A stretch of DNA of 64,000 bases from assembly GCF_000378385.1 (NCBI RefSeq), contig NZ_KB899661.1, forward strand, positions 162,816 through 226,815, in the 5' to 3' direction. The position numbers were made by a program, and so were the translations under genes. The notes under the pieces were generated by a model, which made no database searches, was not told the origin of the DNA, and worked only from the letters and a program-made list of their open reading frames with translations. Shown here in pieces: positions 8,108 to 17,247 of the stretch (positions are counted from its first letter, which is position 1; every line of letters begins with the position of its first letter). This stretch comes from Paenibacillus daejeonensis DSM 15491 (lineage in GTDB: Bacteria > Bacillota > Bacilli > Paenibacillales > Paenibacillaceae).

Positions 8108-10444
8108 TCAGCTGTAGCAGCGAATCTCGTAGATCGCAGCCGAAGGGTCGCCATTGGTCTCGTGAATTAGGACACGCAGCCGATCCGTTACGACGCCGCC
8201 CTCGCCACCCAGACGCAGCACATTGCGACGCTGATAATTGTCCCTTTGCACTGCCGCCTCGACCCATGCGTCATCCTGCCAGGCCTGGATGCTATATGAC
8301 TTGGCACACTGCGGATCGCGATAGAACGGCGGATAATGATGATACTCATGATACAGATGACCCGGAAACGTCAGCTCCACGCTGCGGATACGCTGCGCCT
8401 CTTGCCACTGCAGCTCCAGCCACTGCTCCAGCGGCTGCTGTGGATCGGAGCGCCACAGATTGGTGGAGCCGTGAGGACGGGCTACCCCGCTCTGGACTTG
8501 TGCAGGCGTGTAGCAGTTCTGCGGCGGGAAGATCCGGAAGCTGCGGTTTTCCTTGATGCTGCGCATTTTGCCATTGCCAATCTCGTAGGCCGCTGTATGA
8601 CCCGGAATCACCGTCCCGGCCTTGATCCAGGCCACCTGCTCCTGTGCCAGCAGATCGATCCGCAGGTAACTGTGCGCCGGATAGTCCCGACCAGGCTGCA
8701 AGTCCAGCTTCAGCGGCATCCACACCTCATCTCCGATGGGAACAGCAAGCACGACTTCCGCTAGCGGCTGGCCAGGGTCCGTGCGGTAATCCCAGATGCC
8801 CTCTACGGCATGAATGACGACCTGTACCTGCTGCGGCTCGCCTGACAGATTACTCAGACAGACCTCCAGTCGCTCCACCTGCTGATCGCCAACCGCCACC
8901 CACTGGCCAACACGGCGCACCAGGCGATCCCGATCATAGGGATGCTGTGGCGCCTCAGGCGCCTTGGGCTTGGTCTCCTTCCAATCCACGAGCAGCTCGG
9001 CTGTGCCGGAGGAGTGTGGCCCAACGCCGTGCGAGAGGGCTTCACTGCTTGCAGTAATGCGCGCGGTGCGGGCCAGGTCCTGCTCATCCTGATTGCTGAC
9101 ATTAGGCAGGAAACAACCATCACGCAGCAGCGTCTGTTGGATGAATTCCATTTTCTGCGCCAACAGCTCCTCTCCGCTTAGACCCTCACGCACCTTCGTA
9201 GCAGCCGCGACACCAACTGCTTGCCCCATCAGCGCCGTCGTGCCCATGACCCGCACCGTCCCCAGCGCAGCATGCGTCACGCTGACATTGCGGCCGGCCA
9301 TCATCAGGTTGTCTACGTCCTTGGACATGCAGACGCGCAGCGGGATGCCGTAGGGGCCGCAATAGCTTTTGACCGCATAGTCGGTCGTCTGGTCGTAATG
9401 CTCTGCACTGGTCGGCTCGCTCGTCGGTGCCAGCAGACCGCCTGGTGTGTGGAGGTCCAGGAACCAGCCGCCGAAGGCAATCTCATCCTCGAACACCGTC
9501 CGGCCCATCGGATCATGCTCGGTCATCAGATACTTGCCCATTATGCGGCGGCTCTCCCGCTTGCCCGGCACCTGCCCGATCCAGTCCAGCGCATAGTTGG
9601 CTGCCAGCTCACGGGTGTTGGGGTCCCGGTTCTTGATCCAGTCCCATACCCCCAGTGTGTGGCGCGTCAGCTCATGGCGGATCTGCTCTGCATCATCAAT
9701 GGTATGCCAAGGAATGCCGATTTCCAGCCACCAGTAACCGCTGCGGATATCATAAGGCGGACGCCCTTGCTCGTAGAAGAAGCTCGCATCCTCATAATGG
9801 ATGGCCCAATCCGGCAGCGTGAACGGTACGGGACGCCCCATATCCTTGGCCTTGAAATGAATGGAGTTGCCCATGACATCGGCGTTTGCCTGCTCAGGTG
9901 CATGCGGCTCGTTGTATTCATCGCGGCCCTCGCTGCCCATTCGCCATTCGCAGCCTGCCAGATCGGCCAGTACCCCGTCGCCCGTACAGTCGATGAACTG
10001 CTCGGCCGTAAGGATCAGCTCGACTTCCGCATTGTGTGTATAACACCGGATCGAACGCAGCTTGCCCTCATCGCCCATAGTCACACCCAGGACAGAGGTA
10101 TTGAGATGAAAAGTCAGTCCCTCCGTCTGCATCGCCATATCATACATGGTCATATCCCAGACACTGTTGGTCCAGCCATTCTCGGTGATCAGCTCATGAT
10201 TATGGGCCCGCTCCTCAATGAGCAGCTCCGAGATGATGCCTGTCTCCCGAGCATACGCGTGGAAGCACGCTGCGCCATGCGGCGACACCCGGATCTCGGA
10301 GGATGAGTTGCCGCCGAACACCGGACGGTCCTGAACCAGACAGGTTCGCGCCCCTTGTCTGGCCGCTGCGATAGCCGCCGAGAAGCCGGCGAGCCCGCCG
10401 CCTGCAACGACCACATCATACGTTTGGTGTAGCTGTTTTGCCAT
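8108..10444 (-). CDS. FAD-dependent oxidoreductase with C-terminal discoidin-like domain
   Basis: A 778-residue cytoplasmic flavoprotein of the FAD_oxidored family (PF12831). The N-terminal dinucleotide fold is clear: VVVAGGGLAGFSAAIAAARQG at residues 11-31, then VFGGNSSSEIR. A second FAD motif is DNLMMAGRNVSVTHAALG, in the middle of the protein. The C-terminal 130 residues resemble an F5/8-type (discoidin) module. No signal peptide is seen. RBS AAAGGAG. It sits between the importer genes and the two-component genes, so it probably acts on a sugar released after uptake. Such proteins are common in polysaccharide-utilisation loci, but their reactions are mostly unassigned. Confidence 0.85.
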   Translation of the reverse strand: MAKQLHQTYDVVVAGGGLAGFSAAIAAARQGARTCLVQDRPVFGGNSSSEIRVSPHGAACFHAYARETGIISELLIEERAHNHELITENGWTNSVWDMTMYDMAMQTEGLTFHLNTSVLGVTMGDEGKLRSIRCYTHNAEVELILTAEQFIDCTGDGVLADLAGCEWRMGSEGRDEYNEPHAPEQANADVMGNSIHFKAKDMGRPVPFTLPDWAIHYEDASFFYEQGRPPYDIRSGYWWLEIGIPWHTIDDAEQIRHELTRHTLGVWDWIKNRDPNTRELAANYALDWIGQVPGKRESRRIMGKYLMTEHDPMGRTVFEDEIAFGGWFLDLHTPGGLLAPTSEPTSAEHYDQTTDYAVKSYCGPYGIPLRVCMSKDVDNLMMAGRNVSVTHAALGTVRVMGTTALMGQAVGVAAATKVREGLSGEELLAQKMEFIQQTLLRDGCFLPNVSNQDEQDLARTARITASSEALSHGVGPHSSGTAELLVDWKETKPKAPEAPQHPYDRDRLVRRVGQWVAVGDQQVERLEVCLSNLSGEPQQVQVVIHAVEGIWDYRTDPGQPLAEVVLAVPIGDEVWMPLKLDLQPGRDYPAHSYLRIDLLAQEQVAWIKAGTVIPGHTAAYEIGNGKMRSIKENRSFRIFPPQNCYTPAQVQSGVARPHGSTNLWRSDPQQPLEQWLELQWQEAQRIRSVELTFPGHLYHEYHHYPPFYRDPQCAKSYSIQAWQDDAWVEAAVQRDNYQRRNVLRLGGEGGVVTDRLRVLIHETNGDPSAAIYEIRCYS

Positions 10445-10520
10445 GGTTGGGAACTCCTTTGTAAATAGTAATGTGTAATACCAGCTTGGTGAAAAAGTGC
10501 CGAAGAGGTACGGAATCCGG

Positions 10521-11408
10521 TCAGCCCTTGACCGCGCCGCTGGCTATCCCTTCAATAATGAAGCGCTGGCCCAGCAGGAAGACCACAATCATCGGAATCA
10601 TCGCCGCCGTCGCAGCCGCCATCATGCCGTTATAGTCCACCGAGTTTTCTAATACGAAGTTCTGCAAGCCCAGCGGCACCGTGTACAGACTTTTGTCGAC
10701 CAGGAAAATCAAGGCGTTCTCGTAATCGTTCCAATGCCAGGAGAAGTCCAGGATGGTCAGGGTTGCCAGCGGCGCCTTGGCGAGCGGTAGGATCACATGC
10801 CAGAAAATTTTCAGATGACCCGCTCCATCAATGAAAGCAGCCTCACTAATCTCCTGGGGTACGGTGATGAAGAACTGACGCAGCAGGAACACCCCGAAGA
10901 TCGTAAACATGCCCGGCAGAATCAGCGCCCAGTGCGTGTTGTAGATGCCCAACCATTCGAAGAGCACAAACTTCGGCACGAACAGAATCTGCGGCGGGAC
11001 CATCATCATCGACAGATAGATGAGGAACATGGGCTCGCGCCCCCGGAACTTCACTCGGGAGAAGCCGTAGGCAGCCAGTGCAGCGAAAGCGACTGCACCA
11101 ACCGTCGATATAATGGAGACTTGCAGTGAATTGACATAAAACGAGACAAAGTTCATCGGGCCGGTCCAGACATTCTGATGATGACGCCAGATGAACTGCT
11201 CCGGAATCCATTGAACAGGGAAGTCGAATACCTCCAGTGGTGTCTTGAACGAAGTCGAGATCATCCACACAAAAGGAAGCAGCAGGAGGACACCCATCCC
11301 CAGCATAACGGCAGTCAGCAGTACCTTCCAGAGCTGGAGTCCTTCACGTACGGAATGGCCTTTTCGGATAGAGCTTGCCCCGCGGGCGGTTACAGTGGTT
11401 GGTTTCAT
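10521..11408 (-). CDS. Carbohydrate ABC transporter permease (MalG type)
   Basis: A 295-residue inner-membrane permease with six predicted helices. The cytoplasmic EAA loop reads EAAFIDGAGHLKIFWHVILP, the coupling site for the ATPase. It ends in a MalG-type C-terminus (IIEGIASGAVKG). It follows the other permease by 10 bp and precedes the FAD oxidoreductase by 76 bp, so it should be co-transcribed. The binding protein at 781-2124 is the likely partner. Confidence 0.93.
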   Translation of the reverse strand: MKPTTVTARGASSIRKGHSVREGLQLWKVLLTAVMLGMGVLLLLPFVWMISTSFKTPLEVFDFPVQWIPEQFIWRHHQNVWTGPMNFVSFYVNSLQVSIISTVGAVAFAALAAYGFSRVKFRGREPMFLIYLSMMMVPPQILFVPKFVLFEWLGIYNTHWALILPGMFTIFGVFLLRQFFITVPQEISEAAFIDGAGHLKIFWHVILPLAKAPLATLTILDFSWHWNDYENALIFLVDKSLYTVPLGLQNFVLENSVDYNGMMAAATAAMIPMIVVFLLGQRFIIEGIASGAVKG

Positions 11409-11418
11409 GGGGACCTCC

Positions 11419-12309
11419 TCAGTAGTGAACCCAGCGTCGCTGGCCGATCCAGTTCAGCAGCATGATCAGCATGACGATGGCAAACAGCATCCAGGATATC
11501 GCGGAGGCATAGCCCATCTCGTAATAACGAAACGCCGTTTTGTAAATGTAGATCGATAGAACACTCGTCGACTCTCCGGGGCCGCCGCCAGTGGTGGCCT
11601 GAATGATGCCAAACGTCTTGATGGCGGAGATAAATCCCGTAATCAAGAGCAGGAAAGTCGTTGGCGATACCAGCGGAATTGTCACATACCGGATCGTGTG
11701 CCACAGCTTGGCGCCGTCGATCTTGGAAGCTTCGAGCAGCTCCTTGGGTACATCCTGCAACCCCGCGAGATAAATAATCATGTTGTAGCCGATCATAATC
11801 CACACCTGGATAATCGCGATCGCATAGATTGCCGTGCTTGTCTCAGCCATCCATCCCGGCGGGTTGTCGATGCCGATGAGTCGGAGGACGCCGTTGATCG
11901 GTCCCATACTCGGATGGAACAGCAGCATCCAGACGAAGGCGATAGCCACCCCATTCATAATATAGGGGAGAAAATACAACGTGCGCAGCAGCTTTTTCAG
12001 GTACACGCTCTGGTTAAGCATGTAGGCAATCGGGAACGCCAGAATGATCGAAGCCGGAACGGTCAACAGAAAAACAAGCGTCTTGCCCACGGCATTGTGG
12101 AATGAAGGGTCATTCATGAGCCGCTCCAGATTCTCAAGTCCGGTAAAATTCAACTGACCGCGGTTCATAAAGGAATAGTCGGTAAACATCATCACAAACG
12201 ACATCAGTGCCGGCACCAAATAGAACATCGTGATGCCCAGCATGCTCGGCAGTACAAACAAATAGCCGATCGGATGATGATCATGTATCCCGGTTCGTAA
12301 TCGTTTCAC
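11419..12309 (-). CDS. Carbohydrate ABC transporter permease (MalF type)
   Basis: A 296-residue membrane permease. The EAA loop is LEASKIDGAKLWHTIRYVTIP. The first gene of the leftward operon, it starts with GTG at 12309 after AGGAGG six bases upstream. It pairs with the MalG-type protein next to it. The predicted promoter with the shared activator element lies about 100 bp upstream. Confidence 0.93.
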   Translation of the reverse strand: MKRLRTGIHDHHPIGYLFVLPSMLGITMFYLVPALMSFVMMFTDYSFMNRGQLNFTGLENLERLMNDPSFHNAVGKTLVFLLTVPASIILAFPIAYMLNQSVYLKKLLRTLYFLPYIMNGVAIAFVWMLLFHPSMGPINGVLRLIGIDNPPGWMAETSTAIYAIAIIQVWIMIGYNMIIYLAGLQDVPKELLEASKIDGAKLWHTIRYVTIPLVSPTTFLLLITGFISAIKTFGIIQATTGGGPGESTSVLSIYIYKTAFRYYEMGYASAISWMLFAIVMLIMLLNWIGQRRWVHY

Positions 12310-12403
12310 AGGTATCCTCCTCGTCCTGCCGGGTGCTCTCGCCGAAGTGGAATAGGCTAGTTAACATGGCTCCGGCGATGCCCTTCTCTTCTAATGTAAT
12401 CCC

Positions 12404-12467
12404 ATTGTAGCAACGGCATCGGCGGGGTATAAGGAACGCTATTGTGCAGTAATGGCACTGTATTGGG
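12404..12467 (-). promoter_or_regulatory. Extended -10 promoter with YesN-type direct repeat (permease operon)
   Basis: On the minus strand, CCCAA (plus TTGGG 12463-12467) and CACAA (plus TTGTG 12442-12446) are 21 bp apart inside a 39-bp element. The GG of the GGAACGC core is 23 bp from TGCTACAAT (12412-12404). It matches the other two promoters of the locus in sequence and spacing. Confidence 0.65.
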
Positions 12468-12576
12468 TTGATAGCGTTGTGGCGCAGAAATCTACCTGAG
12501 CCTTGTCGGTTCCTACAGGATCTGGTAGGATGATAGGCGAATGTCAGAAACCAGAATTTAGGATGTCCATCCACCA

Positions 12577-12812
12577 ACCTATTGCTAGGCATCGCCTACC
12601 CTGAGCGTCCTCGCTGCTGCCCTCCCGGTTAACGGCCGTATATACGCTTATTTGCCCTAAAAAGGGAGCTCACCATTTCTAACGGCCATATATGCGCCTA
12701 TTGTGGCCAAACAGACCGCTGTAGCCTCGAAAACCCTCCAATAACTGCGCTGGTGGCCGTTAGACTTCAAAGTGACTCGATTTGGGCGAAATAGCGGCTG
12801 TGGTGACCGTTA
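12577..12812. repeat. Palindromic intergenic repeat R1, copy A
   Basis: First of three copies of a unit of about 245 bp (others 57705-57949 and 57970-58213). It starts with a segment related to GCTAGGCATCGCCTACCCTG. It then has two TAACGGCC arms (starting near 12629 and 12679) matched by two GGCCGTTA-type arms (near 12754 and 12804, the latter GACCGTTA). Outer and inner arms are imperfectly complementary, so the element could fold as nested hairpins. Confidence 0.85.
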
Positions 12813-12980
12813 CAGCAAAAATATAAGCTGAGTGATAAGCGATAACCTACCGCATGAATCGACACTCTCCGTACAAGCGTTAGAGGGTATAACTCACGAC
12901 TCCCACCCCTAGCATTAGTCACTATCAAGCAGACGAGCACCATACGAGTTGTTAGTCAACCATGACTCAGCCCAAAACGC
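12813..12980. other. Intergenic DNA with nothing recognised
   Basis: Between repeat R1 copy A and the terminator at 12981 I see no gene, promoter or repeat that I can support. Confidence 0.5.
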
Positions 12981-13027
12981 AAACAACGCCCCGAGGTCTT
13001 CCCGACCTCGGGGCGTTGCTTTTTTAT
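12981..13027. terminator. Strong stem-loop terminator
   Basis: AACGCCCCGAGGTC (12985-12998) pairs perfectly with GACCTCGGGGCGTT (13004-13017) over a 5-nt loop. The best T-run (CTTTTTTATTT) is on the plus side. The minus side reads GTTGTTTGCGTTTT and could end the isomerase operon after the R2 repeat. Confidence 0.75.
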
Positions 13028-13255
13028 TTATTTTCGTTGAAACGTACCGAAAAGGGCAGGATCGATTCTGGTCAACGCTTTCTGCAAGAAAGCGACTTCG
13101 GGAGCATAAGCTGCGAAGCGTTCGCCTCAGAGCTTTTCGAAGAAAAGCTAGCTTCGAAAGCATACGCTGTCCCCGGATTTCACCCCCTAAAGGGGTTAAT
13201 GAGAAAGAAATCTGGGGACAACAGTGATCGGAAGAACGATCCATGACCTTGAGCC
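13028..13255 (-). repeat. Dispersed repeat R2, copy 1
   Basis: About 210 bp that reappears in inverted orientation at 22065-22275 and, with internal deletions, at 55197-55350. Shared landmarks are GGATCG-CTTCC-ATC, TGTTGTCCCCAGATTTCTT, AATCCGGGGACAGC, GAAGCTAGCTTT, and a hairpin of CGCTTTCT with AGAAAGCG. It lies just after the isomerase stop at 13266. A 116-codon minus-strand frame spans it, but I attribute that to the repeat and not to a gene. Confidence 0.85.
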
Positions 13256-13265
13256 TCGTTTCCAA

Positions 13266-14159
13266 CTAACCTTGCAGCTTCTTCAGGAATTGAACGGCCT
13301 TGGAGATGTCAGCCTCGGGGCTGGTACCGACCTCGCGCTCAATGGTCAGGTAGCCTTTGTAGCCGATATCAGTCAGGGCTTCCAGGTAAGCCTGCCAGTT
13401 CACGCCGCCTTCACCCAGCGGTACCTCACGGAAAGCTTCGCCTTCCTCGACCATGGTAGCCATGGTCTCGTGGTTCATGCCGGTGTTTTTGTCATAGCCC
13501 AGCATGCCATAGACATCGCGCGGGTCGATTGGACGCAGCTGGATGCCGTCCTTGGCATGGGTATGAACGATGTAGTCACGCAGGTTGTAGACCCCTTCAA
13601 CCGGATCGTCGCCAGTAACCATGACCATATTGGCCGGGTCGAAGTTGACGGACAGACCGTTGGAGCTCAGCTGATCGAGGAAATGCTTCAGATGCGCGGA
13701 GCGCTCCGGACCCGTCTCGATCGCAAAGTATGCGCCCATCGAGGTCGCATAGTTGCTCAGCTCATCGCAAGCCTGGTGCATGGATGCGTAGATTTCGCTA
13801 TTCTCGTCATCGGGCACGATTCCGATATGCGTAGTCACCACGTTGGTGCCTAGCTCAACGGCCAGATCGAGGATGCGCTTGGACTTCTCGATCTTCTCCT
13901 TGTTGACCGAGCGGTCCTGGAAGCCATGGCCGCCCAGGTCGCCAACCAGCGCGGAGATCTCCAGTCCCAGCGAGGCGATATAATCTTTCATCTCTTTACG
14001 CGCCGCTGTGTTCAGGTTGGCCGGGTCCATCTCTCCCTGTACCGCGTAGATCTGTACGCCGTCCGCGCCGACCTCCTTGGACTTGATCAGGCCTTCCTTC
14101 ACGCCAAGGCGGAAACTATCGACGATCACACCAATCTTATGCTTATAGATTGTACTCAT
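13266..14159 (-). CDS. Sugar phosphate isomerase/epimerase (TIM barrel, AP endonuclease 2 superfamily)
   Basis: A 297-residue cytoplasmic TIM-barrel protein of the xylose-isomerase-like family. Metal-binding positions typical of the fold are present: a Glu in FAIETGPE, SVNFDPANM, HTHAKDG and the late Glu in YLTIEREVG. It is the last gene of the three-gene operon beginning at 16112, and follows a paralogous isomerase. These pairs usually interconvert oxidised or inositol-like sugars made by the Gfo/Idh dehydrogenase upstream. The substrate is not readable from the sequence. Confidence 0.88.
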   Translation of the reverse strand: MSTIYKHKIGVIVDSFRLGVKEGLIKSKEVGADGVQIYAVQGEMDPANLNTAARKEMKDYIASLGLEISALVGDLGGHGFQDRSVNKEKIEKSKRILDLAVELGTNVVTTHIGIVPDDENSEIYASMHQACDELSNYATSMGAYFAIETGPERSAHLKHFLDQLSSNGLSVNFDPANMVMVTGDDPVEGVYNLRDYIVHTHAKDGIQLRPIDPRDVYGMLGYDKNTGMNHETMATMVEEGEAFREVPLGEGGVNWQAYLEALTDIGYKGYLTIEREVGTSPEADISKAVQFLKKLQG

Positions 14160-14202
14160 AGCAAATGCTCCCTTCGGGGTGTAGTATATGGCTGCCTATA
14201 TA

Positions 14203-15060
14203 TTAAATGCTGTCCCAGATCGCACGAGCGTTATCCAGCGCAATCTTGGTTGCGCGTTTGCATTCTTCCATGCCTTCGAACTCGATCGAGAGGTAGCCGT
14301 CGTAGCCGGATTCTTTGACGATCCGCAATACCTCGCGCATCGGGATATCTCCGTCGCCAACAATCGCGCCGCGCAGATAGTTGCCATGGCTCGTACGGAA
14401 CCAGCCTTCGCCCTTGTTGTCTGCAGCCGGACGCAGGTAGAAGTCCTTGAGGTGAACCATCGAAGCCATACCGATGTTCTTGGCCACGGCAACCACCGGG
14501 TTTTCATCAGCGCACATGAAGTTGCCGATATCCAGTGTGGTTTTGTAATTGGGACGATTGACCGTGTTCACCAGTGCCTGTACGCGATCGCTCGCCTGCA
14601 CATAATATCCATGGTTCTCTACACTGGTCGTGATGCCCTTGGTTGCTGCGTAGTCCGCTACTTCGGCGCATGCATTTGCAATGGTCGGTAGCTCTTCGAG
14701 GAAATGCGCGATCGAGATGTCCTGCGATGAAGCAACATCATGACGCATCAGGGAAACACCGAGTGCCGCGGCAACGTCGACTTCGGCTTTTAGACGCTCG
14801 ACTTCCTCCGTTATCTCTGCGGCAGACTTGCCGCTGAAATTGCCACCTACTGCATAGTTGGAGATCTCGATGTTACGTTCAGCAGCCCGCTCTACGATTT
14901 GCTGGACGAGCTCCGGATGTTCGGTCAGCGTAATGCCGAGCGGAACGATCTCCACATGCTCACCGCCGATATTGGCGATATAATCAATGACGTCCAGAAG
15001 CGTCATCTCACCCGTCTTGGTAGCTCCGAAGAGGCTATAGGTACTGATTCCGAGTTTCAC
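14203..15060 (-). CDS. Sugar phosphate isomerase/epimerase, second paralogue
   Basis: A 285-residue TIM-barrel isomerase beginning VKLGISTYSLFG. I chose the GTG at 15060 because AAGGAGG lies just upstream and its GTGA overlaps the stop of the preceding oxidoreductase, a classic translational-coupling junction. A longer open frame to 15171 lacks a ribosome binding site. Metal-site segments include TTSVENHG, TLDIGNFM, VHLKDF and LSIEFEG. It shares its family, but little sequence, with the isomerase at 13266-14159. Confidence 0.88.
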   Translation of the reverse strand: MKLGISTYSLFGATKTGEMTLLDVIDYIANIGGEHVEIVPLGITLTEHPELVQQIVERAAERNIEISNYAVGGNFSGKSAAEITEEVERLKAEVDVAAALGVSLMRHDVASSQDISIAHFLEELPTIANACAEVADYAATKGITTSVENHGYYVQASDRVQALVNTVNRPNYKTTLDIGNFMCADENPVVAVAKNIGMASMVHLKDFYLRPAADNKGEGWFRTSHGNYLRGAIVGDGDIPMREVLRIVKESGYDGYLSIEFEGMEECKRATKIALDNARAIWDSI

Positions 15061-16112
15061 AGCTGCACCTCCTTGCCAGTCTCCGCAGATTCGTAGATTG
15101 CACGAAGAATGCGCATCAACTGTACGCCGTCCTCGACCGGACTGATTGGCTCCGTGCCGTTCTTCAGGCATTGTACAAAATGATCGATCTCCGCTTGGAA
15201 CGCCGCTTCAAATTGGAAGCCGCTATGATCGGTTTGCGGTTGAATGTTGAGGATGGTGTCGTATTTTTCGGTAACGATGGATACTTCCGGCTCGATCTCG
15301 ATGCCGCCTTTTTCACCATACAGACGAATGGATTGTTCGTTCTTGCCGTGCAAGGTGAAGCTCACGTCCACCATCAGCGAAGCGCCGTTCTCGAAGCGGA
15401 TGATCGCGTTAGCCATATCTTCCACTGTATTGTGATCCGCATTCCAGTCTGCCGCCTTGTAGAAGGACAAGTTGCGGACGTTGGCGCGGTTGCCGAGCTT
15501 GTGATACGTATTGCCGCTGACCGACTTGACCGCCGGACGGCCCATCATGTACCAGCACAGGTCAATAGCATGGACACCGATATCAATCAGCGGTCCGCCG
15601 CCAGAGCGCTCCACATCGGAGAACCAGCCGCCAGGATTGCCCAGACGACGAATGAGCGATGCCTTGGCATAATAGATCTCACCGAACTCCCCGTTGTCCT
15701 GGAACTCGCGCAGCATGGTAACGTTTGGATCGTAACGACGGACAAAGCCGACTTGCAGAAGCTTGCCCGTTTCACGAACCTGCTTTTGCACCTCAAGTGC
15801 ATCCTCGACCGAGCGGCAGAGTGGTTTTTCGACCAGTACATGCTTGCCTGCTTGAACAGCTGCAATGCTGATCTGGGCATGCGTATCGTTCCAGGTACAG
15901 ATACTGACTGCGTCAATCTCCGGATTGGCGAGCAGTTCGTTATAATCGGTATAGACATGGGAAGCCCCATATTTTTCTGCTTTTTGCCGGGCCCGTTCTT
16001 CATTCAGATCGCAGATGGCGAAAATTTCAGCATCCGGATTGTTCTTGTACGAACCCAAATGCATTTCTGAGATGGAACCGGCACCAATGACTCCAATTTT
16101 GAATTGACTCAT
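15057..16112 (-). CDS. Gfo/Idh/MocA family oxidoreductase
   Basis: A 351-residue NAD(P)-dependent dehydrogenase of the glucose-fructose oxidoreductase/inositol dehydrogenase family. The Rossmann motif is KIGVIGAGSISEMH at the N-terminus, the active-site Lys lies in VLVEKPLC, and GGPLIDIGVHAIDLCWYMMG is the typical substrate-binding helix. The first gene of the operon, divergent from the AraC regulator at 16251. ATG at 16112 or TTG at 16118 could start it; AGGAGGAG lies upstream of both. Confidence 0.9.
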   Translation of the reverse strand: MSQFKIGVIGAGSISEMHLGSYKNNPDAEIFAICDLNEERARQKAEKYGASHVYTDYNELLANPEIDAVSICTWNDTHAQISIAAVQAGKHVLVEKPLCRSVEDALEVQKQVRETGKLLQVGFVRRYDPNVTMLREFQDNGEFGEIYYAKASLIRRLGNPGGWFSDVERSGGGPLIDIGVHAIDLCWYMMGRPAVKSVSGNTYHKLGNRANVRNLSFYKAADWNADHNTVEDMANAIIRFENGASLMVDVSFTLHGKNEQSIRLYGEKGGIEIEPEVSIVTEKYDTILNIQPQTDHSGFQFEAAFQAEIDHFVQCLKNGTEPISPVEDGVQLMRILRAIYESAETGKEVQL

Positions 16113-16185
16113 AACCAATAATCTCCTCCTGCTCGCTATAGACTATGCCTTTATCATATAATGAGGTGAGAAGCGTCTCCATGAC

Positions 16186-16215
16186 GTAGACTGCTCTACA
16201 TTTGCACAATTGTGC
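16186..16215. promoter_or_regulatory. Two palindromes in the divergent promoter region
   Basis: GTAGActgcTCTAC (16186-16199) and GCACAATTGTGC (16204-16215) are adjacent perfect inverted repeats between the Gfo/Idh operon and its divergent AraC gene. They are candidate operators for the AraC protein or another regulator. Confidence 0.45.
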
Positions 16216-16250
16216 TGTGAGAGTCGAGCTTATCATTCAAGGGAGGCTGT

Positions 16251-17129
16251 ATGATGAAAAAGCCGCTGGCGCTGCTGGAACCCATGGACATGCCCGATCC
16301 CGATTTCCCCATCAAGGTGAATCTCTGCAAAGCGCACGGGTATGGCCGGGTCATGTTCCCCACGCATTGGCACAAGCATCTGGAAATCCTGTTCATTCAG
16401 TCCGGCACACTCGCAGTCGAGTGCAATTCAGAGCGGCTGACGGCGAGCGAAGGCGAGCTGGTTATCGTGAACAGCCATGATTTGCACAACGGTTTCAGCC
16501 TGTCGGAGGATTTGTCTTATTATGTGATGATTCTCGACCCATCTCTGTTGCATAGTGCCTCACTTGATGCGGCGGAGACCAAATTTATTACACCTATTAC
16601 ACGCAATCATATTGTTTTTCATAATAAATTGCCTGCGGATGGAGACATCTGCGCCTGCATCTATTCCATTATTCAAGAGCTGCGGGAGCGGGAGCTTGGC
16701 TACGAGTTGTCCGTCAAATCTCATCTCTTCCGCATGATGACGCTCCTCTTGCGCCGGCATGTGTCCACCCGTCTGCCGCAGAGCGATTACAAGCAGCGGC
16801 GTCACCACTTGGAGCGGTTTCAGCCCGTGCTGGACTACATCGAGACGCACTATGATGAGGAGCTTACCGTTGCTCAGTTGGCGGATCAGGCGGGCCTGAG
16901 TCGCTTTCATTTCAGCCGGGTATTCAAGGAGCTGACCGACCGCACGGTGACGGAATATGTCAACGAAATCCGGCTCCGCCAGGCCGAGTACCTGTTGCAC
17001 AACACTGGTATGACGATTTCGGAAATTGCCCTCGATGTCGGATTCCGAGACATCTACTATTTCAGCCGCACCTTCAAGAAGGTCCGCCAGACCTCACCCT
17101 CGGAGATCCGCAAGCGCCTGCGGTCGTAA
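16251..17129 (+). CDS. AraC family transcriptional regulator with N-terminal cupin
   Basis: A 292-residue regulator. The N-terminal half is a cupin-like sensor (PTHWHKHLEILFIQSG, then GELVIVNSHDLH). The C-terminal 100 residues carry both AraC helix-turn-helix motifs (LADQAGLSRFHFSRVFKEL and IALDVGFRDIYYFSRTFKK). GGGAGG precedes two adjacent ATGs. It is divergent from the Gfo/Idh-isomerase operon and probably controls it in response to the sugar substrate. Confidence 0.92.
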   Translation: MMKKPLALLEPMDMPDPDFPIKVNLCKAHGYGRVMFPTHWHKHLEILFIQSGTLAVECNSERLTASEGELVIVNSHDLHNGFSLSEDLSYYVMILDPSLLHSASLDAAETKFITPITRNHIVFHNKLPADGDICACIYSIIQELRERELGYELSVKSHLFRMMTLLLRRHVSTRLPQSDYKQRRHHLERFQPVLDYIETHYDEELTVAQLADQAGLSRFHFSRVFKELTDRTVTEYVNEIRLRQAEYLLHNTGMTISEIALDVGFRDIYYFSRTFKKVRQTSPSEIRKRLRS

Positions 17130-17247
17130 AACGCGCCACGGTGGCCAGGCGGCGGCTGTAGAGGAAGAATGGTGCGTTGCAGCTGGCACGTGGCCGGCGT
17201 GCGAGCAACTAGAGGAAGAAAGGTGTGCCACTCGGCAGCGACCCGCT

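Noticed and set aside
8008-8154. Longer sensor kinase start overlapping the FAD oxidoreductase
   Set aside because: There is no ribosome binding site, and the extra 49 residues before the first membrane helix are not kinase-like.
12915-13265. Hypothetical protein containing MLSKLAFLRKA
   Set aside because: The same translation occurs in R2 copy 2 because the DNA is repeated; copy 3 destroys the frame, so the conservation is of DNA or RNA, not of protein.
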